Made by a program: the position numbers and the translations under genes. From positions 29,676,638 through 29,740,637 of the forward strand of contig JAGTTD010000010.1 of assembly GCA_018398585.1 (NCBI GenBank): a stretch of 64,000 nt of DNA. Reading direction: 5' to 3'. The notes beneath the pieces are model-generated. The model did no database searches. It was not told where the DNA came from and saw only the letters and a program-made list of their open reading frames with translations. This document shows positions 58,081 to 64,000 of the stretch, piece by piece. This DNA is from Simmondsia chinensis. Its lineage: Eukaryota; Streptophyta; Magnoliopsida; Caryophyllales; Simmondsiaceae. Every line of letters begins with the position of its first letter. The stretch's first letter is position 1.

Positions 58081-59096
58081 ACGTGGCAGCATCATTTCAA
58101 GGTTATGTTGCAGATTTACAGCTTGATCAAGATAAGTTGAGGTACACGGGAGTGGAAATATTACCAATTTAGTGGCAAGTCTGGGACCTAGCAGCATTTA
58201 AATTTGTGATACCTGATTCTTCAGAAATGAAAGCTAGGGTGAAACCACATCTTAAGTTTGGAGTTGGTGTTCAATTTGCTGGTTTATTAGGAGGATACAA
58301 GTGGTTGGGTGCCACAATTGATCAATTCGAACTCAAGTGTGAAGGTGTGTTGTAGAAGTGGGAATGCATAGAGCTGAATCCATACTGCTGCAGCACTAAA
58401 AATTGGAGGATATAGCTTGAATTCAACTGCGTAGAGGTTCTTGAAGGCATATCCAGTTCACACCATCTGTTTTTGCATTGAATCACCTGAATTCCAGCTG
58501 CAAATTTAAGCATTCCAGCATACAAAATTCAAGACTCCTGCTGCAGAATCAGATTCTTCAATTCTGCTGCAATTTCAGTGTGTTTTTTTTTTGGCTTAAT
58601 AAGAGTGTTCAAGTGTCCTTTTCCTTAATAAGATTCTTGAGGACAAGAATCTCTTAAGGGGGAGGTATTTTCATGTTTGTAATTAGGATATGTTTAGTAG
58701 TATTAGTCTCAGATAATATTCTAGTAGAATGTCATGAATAAGTCTTATTTTGGCTCATTGGTTTGGTTAGTAGGCTCGGTTACGTGCTTGTATTAGCTTT
58801 AGTATAAATAGGTTGTTCTTGGTTGTAAGATCATAGTGTTGAATGAATATGAATTGAATCCTATCTTGTTCTTGAAGTCTCTCTCTCAAGTCTATCTCAA
58901 TCTTAACTTCCCTTCACAATCTCGACTTCTCATCTTGATATCTTCTTTTGACCTCTTCTTATCCTTCTTATCTCGTCTTTAATCACTAAACCTCAATTGA
59001 ATTCTATTGTTACACTTCTTGATCTCATTTCTTAATGTAAATTGCTATCAAAACCCTAGGTTCGTATATGATTCATCCAAGAATCATAACAATAGC

Positions 59097-59399
59097 ATTG
59101 GAGATAGAGATTGACTTAGATTAGGATTAGTTCAAATTTCAGATTTATCTTTTATTGTTTATATTTATCTCTTAGTACTTTATTTTAATTCAAATAGCTT
59201 CTCTATAAACACAAGAGGAAATAGGTTGTTTCATTCATTCAATTTTCCAGATTTTTATAAGTTATTTTGAGTTCTCTTTTCTCGAGTTGTGAGAATCGAG
59301 CTTTATTTCCTCTTTCTTTTCATTAGTAAGATAATAAAATTAAAGGAAAGGCCGTTGAACCTTCTCGTTCCCCTAAATCTTCCACTACACACTGCATCA
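59097..59399 (+). repeat. 3' LTR of element A, right part
   Basis: 303 bp, colinear with 53606-53908, with TTAGATTAGGATTAGTTCAA early and CTGCATCA at the end. Confidence 0.92.
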
Positions 59400-59600
59400 A
59401 AACATGTTTTGAATAATATTTGTAATATGTTGCATTCTTTCGTAGTATGCATCAAGTGACCACAAATCAAGGAATATTTTCACATCCCTGAGTTCTCCAA
59501 CTTAGGCATTGAACATCAATTCTCTATATGACCATGTTCACATGGTGTCAAGGATGTGAACTACGGGTGTAATTTTTGAAGTGGAGTTATAGTGGTATTT
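59400..59600. repeat. Segmental duplication, copy 3 (right part)
   Basis: AAACATGTTTTGAATAATAT continues the copy-3 locus interrupted at 53327; matches 16800-16862 and then 21944-22075. Confidence 0.82.
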
Positions 59601-59726
59601 TGGAAGAAGAATTATTGTGTATGTTGATATAAGCACATTGTATTTTTGATATTGAATTATGGTTTTATATTAAAGAGGTTCCTCTACTTTCTTCTGGTCA
59701 TGTATATTAAAGATGTTATTACCTTT

Positions 59727-59946
59727 TGTTAGGAATATACCTCAAATTCTTAGGATCTATGAGGAGGAAAGCAGGGAGAGCGCCGATCGATCGGGGGAAG
59801 AAGTTGATCGATCGGGAAAGTACGTAGATGAATCCCGCGTCCAGAGGGTTCACTGATCGATCGGGAGTCTATTTTTCACGGGGGCTACATACATGACCCT
59901 AGGGTTCACGTGAAGGGTATCCAAAATAAAGTGAGTCGCCGTCATC

Positions 59947-59984
<38 letters not shown>

Positions 59985-60177
59985 GAATTGTAATTCTTCT
60001 ATTCTCAAATCAATAAAAGTTTCCATCTCCGCCCGTGGTTTTCTCCCTTCTTGATTGAAGAGGGGTTTCTACGTAAATTATTGTATTCTTGTTTAGTTCT
60101 CTTTTATCTATATTACTTCTCATTTGGTCGTAGTATTTGATTCGAATTAAGTACTTCGGATTCAGTATTTTGGCACA
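59727..60177 (+). repeat. 5' LTR of copia 4
   Basis: 451 bp, TGTTAGGAATATACC to TTGGCACA. U3 has three copies of the palindromic GATCGATCGGG (59785, 59806, 59855) and a (GA)n run at about 59951-59980. AATAAA at 60010-60015 is a candidate polyadenylation signal. Confidence 0.9.
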
Positions 60178-60213
60178 AATTGGTATCAGAGCCCTTGTTG
60201 TTCGTTTTGATAC

Positions 60214-61025
60214 TATGACGTCAGCGATTAAATCTAAAGTAGAGACGTTTGGTGGTCAAGGGAGTTTTAGTTTGTGGCAAGTCTGCGTTAAAGGTCTCCT
60301 GACACAGAATGGCTTGACAAAAGCACTGGATGGAAAAGAGAAAAAACCGGAGAATTTACCCAAAGCACAATGGGAGGAGTTAGATGAGAAGGCACTTACA
60401 GCCATCCAGATGTGTCTTACAGATGATGTTCTGACAGAAGTCTTGGAGGCGAAAACTGCTAAGAAGTTGTGGGAGAAGCTGTAAGAGATGTTCTGCTTCA
60501 AATCGGTCTCCAATAAACTCCCAGTCAAGCGCCGGTTATTCATGTTTCGTATGTCGGAAGGTACATCTCTTAAGAACCATATTAATGAATTTAACTCTAT
60601 AATTCAAGAGTTAAAAGAATTGGATGATGCCCCTAAAAATGAAGATCAGGCCATGTTGTTATTGTGTTCACTCTCTAATTCATATAAAGGCTTTATAGAA
60701 AGCATGATATATGGTGGTAGGTTAACTATCACAATTGATGAAGATAAGAGGAATCTAGTGAGTAAAGAATGAGTAGATAAATAATTTTCTGACTCTGTGA
60801 ATGACACTGGTAGTGGTTTGTTTGTGAGAGGTAGAACTGAGAATAGAGAGTCTGATGGTGGAAAGAAGTCAAGGTCTAAATCTAGACATAAGAACCTATC
60901 ATGTAACTTTTGTCACAAGAAAGGGAACATAAAGAAAAACTATTATAAGCTTAAGAATAGGCAGAAAGAAGATACCAGGAATGACCATAATAGAGGGATA
61001 AGTCTGCTGAGGCTAGTGTAGTTGA
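60214..61025 (+). pseudogene. Copia 4 gag
   Basis: Start at the ATG at 60214 (MTSAIKSKVETFGGQGSF), 33 bases after the PBS starts. Gag N-terminal part is open to 60484: SLWQVCVKGLLTQNGLTKAL, ALTAIQMCLTDDVLTEV, then a TAA at 60482. It continues in another frame at 60488-60772: LFMFRMSEGTSLKNHINEFN, LLLCSLSNSYKGFIESMIYG, then RNLVSKE and a TGA. The zinc knuckle region CNFCHKKGNIKKNYYKLKN (60903) keeps the first two Cys, but His and the last Cys are replaced. Matches Tork-lineage copia Gag in order and spacing. Confidence 0.85.
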
Positions 61026-61084
61026 AGATTAGGGTGATGCTGATGTCCTTTTAGTAACCGAATCCCAAGCCAAATCCAAGGATA

Positions 61085-63675
61085 AGTGGATAATGGATTC
61101 AGGTTGTTCTTATCACGTTTGTCCTAATAGAGACTAGTTCACCACATACAAGTCAATTCAGGAGTAATATTGATGGGCAATGATGCCGCTTGTAAGGTTA
61201 TGGGTATAGGAACAATAAGAGTTAAGATGTTTGATGGTACTATCCGGACACTTAGCGATGTGCAACACGTCCCAGATTTGAAAAAGAACCTTATCTCTTT
61301 CAGGTACCCCTGAGTCACATGGGTACGGGTACACAGCTGAAGGTAGAGCTATGAGGGTCAATAAGGGTGCATTGATTGTGATGAAGTGCAGAAGGATAGG
61401 AACCTTGTTTATGGGCTAGTAGGTTCTACCATGACAGGGTCAATGGCTGTTTCTACATCTACGTCAAAATCAGATATTACCCAGATGTGGCACATGAGAT
61501 TGGGTCATATGGGTGATAAGGTTCTGACAGAACTGAGTAACAGGGGTTTATTGTGTGGTCAGTCTACAGGGCTGATGCAGTTCTATGAGCGTTACATCTA
61601 TGGAAAGCAGAAGAAAGTTAGCTTCAAGCAGGCAGTGCATTAGAGTAAAGAAACGCTAGATTATGTTCATTCGGATTTGTGGGGACCGTCTAGAGTTGCT
61701 TCCAAAGGTGGTTCCAGGTATCTTCTAACGTTCACTGATGATTATTCAATAAAAATTTAGGTCTATTTTCTTAAGTAGGAAAATGAAGTTTATGAAGTCT
61801 TCAAGAAGTGGAAGACACTGCTTGAAAAACAGAAAGGGAAGCATATAAAGAGGTTGAGGACTGATAATGGTCTTGAATTTGTTGAGGTTGGTTTCTTTAA
61901 ATTCTGTGAGAATCAAGGCATTATCAGACACAGGACTTGTACTGGTCGACCTCAACAGAATGGAGTGGCAGAAAGACTGAATAGGATGTTATCGGAGAAG
62001 GATCGATGTAAGGCTCGATGTATGCTATATAATGCAAGTTTAGGGAGAGAATGGTGGGCAGAGGATGTTAACATGGCATGTTGCTCAGTGAACCGATCAC
62101 TTTATTCATCGCTTCAGTTGAGGACTTCAGAAGAGGTATGGTCTGAATCCCCTACTGATTACTCTCATTTAAGACATTGTGGTTGTCCTGCTTATGCTTA
62201 TGCGAATGATGGGAAGCTAGAGCCTAGAGCCAAGAAGTGTATCGTTCTTGGTTATTCATCAGGTGTGAAGGGATTTTGGTTATACGTAAGATGCAAAGTA
62301 CAAGGCTTGGTTAGTATCTAAAGGCTACAGTCAGGTACATGGCATTGATTTTAATGATATTTTCTTACCTGTTGTTAGACATAGCTTCATACGGGCGATA
62401 CTTGCTTTAGTAGCTGTGCATGATTTAGAGCTTGAGCAGTTGGATGTGAAAATTACATTTTTACATGGTGAGTTAGAGGAGAGTATTTACATGCATCAGC
62501 CTGAAGGCTTCGTTGTTGAGAGTAAGGAAGATCATGTTTATTTATTGAAAAGATCTCTATATGGTTTGAGGCAGTCACCTAGGTAGTGGTACAAGAGATT
62601 TGATCGGTTTATGACTAGTAATGGGTTTTTCATGAGTAAATATGATAGTTGTGTGCATTCCAAGAGGACAGACTCTGGTTCATACATTTATCTTCTGTTA
62701 TATTTTGGTGATATGTTGACTGCAGCTAAGGACATGAATGATGTTAATAGCTTGAAAACAATGTTGAAAAACGAGTTCAAGTTGAAGGATTTGGGAGAAG
62801 CCAAGAAGATGCTCGGTATTGGAATCAGTATGGACCAAAAAGTGTGAAAGTTATACTTATCTAAGGAGAAGTATATTGAGAATTTTCTGGATCGATTTCA
62901 TGTGAAGGATGCTAAGCCTGTTAGCACTCCGTTGGCAGCTCATTAATGGGCTTTCAGCATTGGGTTCGCCTCAGACAGAGGAGGATGTCAGGTACATATC
63001 ACTGGTCCCTTACTCTAGTGCAATTGGTAGTATTATGTATGCTATCATATGTACTCGTCTAGATATTGCTTATGCTGTTAGCAAAGTGAGCAGATATATG
63101 GCGAATCGAGGAAAAGGGCATTGACACTTTGTTAAATGGATTCTTAGGTACTTACGTGGCACTTCTGATGTTTGTTTGGAGTTTGGGAGGAGTAAATGCT
63201 GCTTAGATGGGTATATTGACTCAGTCTATGGTGGAGACCTGGATAAGAGGAAGTCTTCTTCTGGCTATGTGTTCTGTTTGGATAACAGTGCTGTCAGTTG
63301 AAGAGCATGTCTACAGTCAGTTACCGTACAATCAACTACAGAGGTCGAGTATATGGCAGTAGCAGAAGCGTTCAAGGAAGCCATTTGGTTGAGAGGTTTG
63401 ATTAGTGAACTCAGTTTTGATCAGGGCACAGTTAAGGTCTACTGTGATAGCCAGTCTGCAATTCACCTAGCTAAAGATCAGATGACACATCATGACAGGA
63501 CGAAGCACATTGATGTCAAGCATCATTTTATTTGAGATTTGATAGATGAGTGCAAGGTGGAGTTGAAGAATATTGGTACTGAAGATAATCCAGTAGACAT
63601 GTTCAGTAAAGTTCATCCTGGCAGGAAATTGGAGCATTGCGCGAACTTGGTTGGGCTCTCAGTTTCTATTTGTTA
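61085..63675 (+). pseudogene. Copia 4 pol remnant (PR-IN-RT-RH)
   Basis: Protease: WIMDSGCSYHVCPN region (about 61089). GAG_pre-integrase: MWHMRLGHMGDKVLTELSN (61480). Integrase: YVHSDLWGPS (61670), TFTDDYS, LRTDNGLEF and RPQQNGVAERLNR (61855-61985), all three acidic residues present across frames. At about 62287 the sequence jumps from the integrase C-terminus (GFWLY) to KYKAWLVSKGYSQVHG of RT. RT: LDVKITFLHGELEESIYMHQ (62440), SLYGLRQSPR then a TAG; YVDD is changed to YFGDM (62700). RNase H: GYVFCLDNSAVS, EVEYMAVAEAFKEAIWL, VYCDSQSAIHLAKDQ and KHIDVKHHFI (63260-63535). Stops and shifts throughout; inactive. Confidence 0.87.
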
Positions 63676-63778
63676 ACCCTGGCTGTGGGGTGTTAGTGGA
63701 GAAGATGGAGTTATTTTATTTTGGTGTTAAATTTGAGTCAAGGTGGAGGTTTGTTAGGAATATGCCTTAAATTCTTAA

Positions 63779-64000
63779 TAGCGGACATGTTCATAGGCCC
63801 CCAGCTACAGACATCATCCTTATGCTCCTGTAATTCATTTTATTATGAATTTCCTGAATCAGAGGACCATATTGTCCCACAAGTAACCGAGACCCAGCCA
63901 TAGGGATTCCAAGATATTGTAGAGGAAGACATAGTTCCTCAAACCCGATATCCTGGAGTGTGCTATGCCTTACATCGCGAGAAATACCAGCAAAACAAAT
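63779..64000 (+). other. Unassigned sequence replacing the copia 4 3' LTR
   Basis: After 27 bases of LTR the sequence changes. One frame (FPESEDHIVPQVTETQP, a TAG, then DIVEEDIVPQTRYPG) is acidic and open with one stop; it resembles in composition the integrase-RT linker of copia elements, but I cannot place it. It runs off the window. Confidence 0.4.

Larger units (their letters stand above)
56313..59091 (+). mobile_element. Nested LTR element B carrying an RRM gene
   Basis: 2779 bp, inserted in the 3' LTR of element A with a perfect 5-bp duplication ATAGC (56308-56312 and 59092-59096). LTRs 56313-56716 (404 bp) and 58666-59091 (426 bp) end CATAACA; the starts TATCATG and TATTTTCATG look like decayed TGTTATG. 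PBS TGGTATCAGAGC at 56718-56729. The 3' side (TTCTTGAGGACAAGAATCTC then AAGGGGGAGG) resembles the sequence before the LTRs of the gag-only array, so it is probably gypsy-derived. The one gene has an RRM and coiled coil and no gag-pol domain. Confidence 0.93.
53328..59399 (+). mobile_element. Ty3/gypsy element A (pol-deleted), carrying nested element B
   Basis: LTRs TGATGTAG...CTACATCA (left, 53328-53908, 581 bp) and 56035-59399 (right, split by element B). Removing B and one copy of its 5-bp duplication leaves a right LTR of 278 + 303 = 581 bp, identical in length to the left one. Flanks CAACA (53323-53327) and AAACA (59400-59404) fit a 5-bp target duplication with one change; the duplicated locus near 16790 (CATACAATAAGTTTTGAAT) is the empty site. 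Internal region 53909-56034 has gag and protease but no RT, RNase H or integrase. Confidence 0.93.
59727..63778 (+). mobile_element. Copia element 4
   Basis: 5' LTR 59727-60177, PBS TGGTATCAGAGCCC (60181-60194), gag, pol, purine tract AAGGTGGAGG (63740-63749) and the first 27 bases of the 3' LTR (63752-63778), after which the sequence departs. A deletion at about 62287 removes the integrase-RT linker and the start of RT. Confidence 0.9.

Overview
The window is plant nuclear DNA, very probably from a eudicot with a repeat-rich genome. It has tRNA-iMet- and tRNA-Asp-primed LTR retrotransposons of the Ty1/copia and Ty3/gypsy superfamilies, plant LINE remnants with RRM/DUF4283, RT, zf-RVT and RNase H-type pieces, hAT and foldback elements, SINEs with (TTG)n tails, and degraded copies of a plant-specific Prolamin-like (ECA1-type) secreted cysteine-rich protein. 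The species cannot be told from the sequence. Almost every coding stretch is broken, and I see no intact host gene.

Layout. 1-9597: tandem array LTR-gag-LTR-gag-LTR-gag-LTR of a gag-only Ty3/gypsy element (487-488 bp LTRs, period about 2.98 kb). 9.7-13.4 kb: reverse-strand Athila-like gypsy gag-protease, PBS and LTR. 14.0-15.2 kb: LINE RT fragment, a perfect 19-bp hairpin, and a reverse-strand copia end. 15.2-16.9 kb: Prolamin-like copy 1 and its flanks. 16.9-21.9 kb: an insertion made of foldback, hAT, about 210-bp tandem repeats, a LINE 3' piece and a SINE whose head is a 5S rRNA. 22-24.5 kb: simple repeats, LINE ORF1 remnant, reverse 5S-SINE head. 24.5-28.9 kb: copia 1. 30.2-31.2 kb: Prolamin-like copy 2. 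33.3-39.0 kb: copia 2 with both LTRs and a SINE inside pol. 39.8-46.0 kb: nested foldbacks, a SINE and four unrelated tandem-repeat arrays. 46.0-49.2 kb: reverse-strand copia with a long LTR. 49.3-52.5 kb: copia 3. 52.5-53.3 kb: Prolamin-like copy 3. 53.3-59.4 kb: gypsy element A with another LTR element, B, nested in its 3' LTR. 59.7-63.8 kb: copia 4.

The three Prolamin-like copies lie in the same orientation inside a diverged segmental duplication. Comparing the duplicated flanks gives empty sites that independently confirm several insertions (the 443-bp foldback at 16.3 kb, and element A at 53.3 kb).

The most unusual items are: (1) a dispersed SINE-like family whose 5' part is a near-complete 5S rRNA sequence fused to a (TTG)n-tailed SINE body; (2) LTR element B, whose only recognisable domain is an RRM closely resembling polypyrimidine-tract-binding protein; (3) the gag-only tandem LTR array; (4) palindromic minisatellites in two unrelated copia LTRs. 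Similarity calls are from reading translations and motifs; no database search was run.
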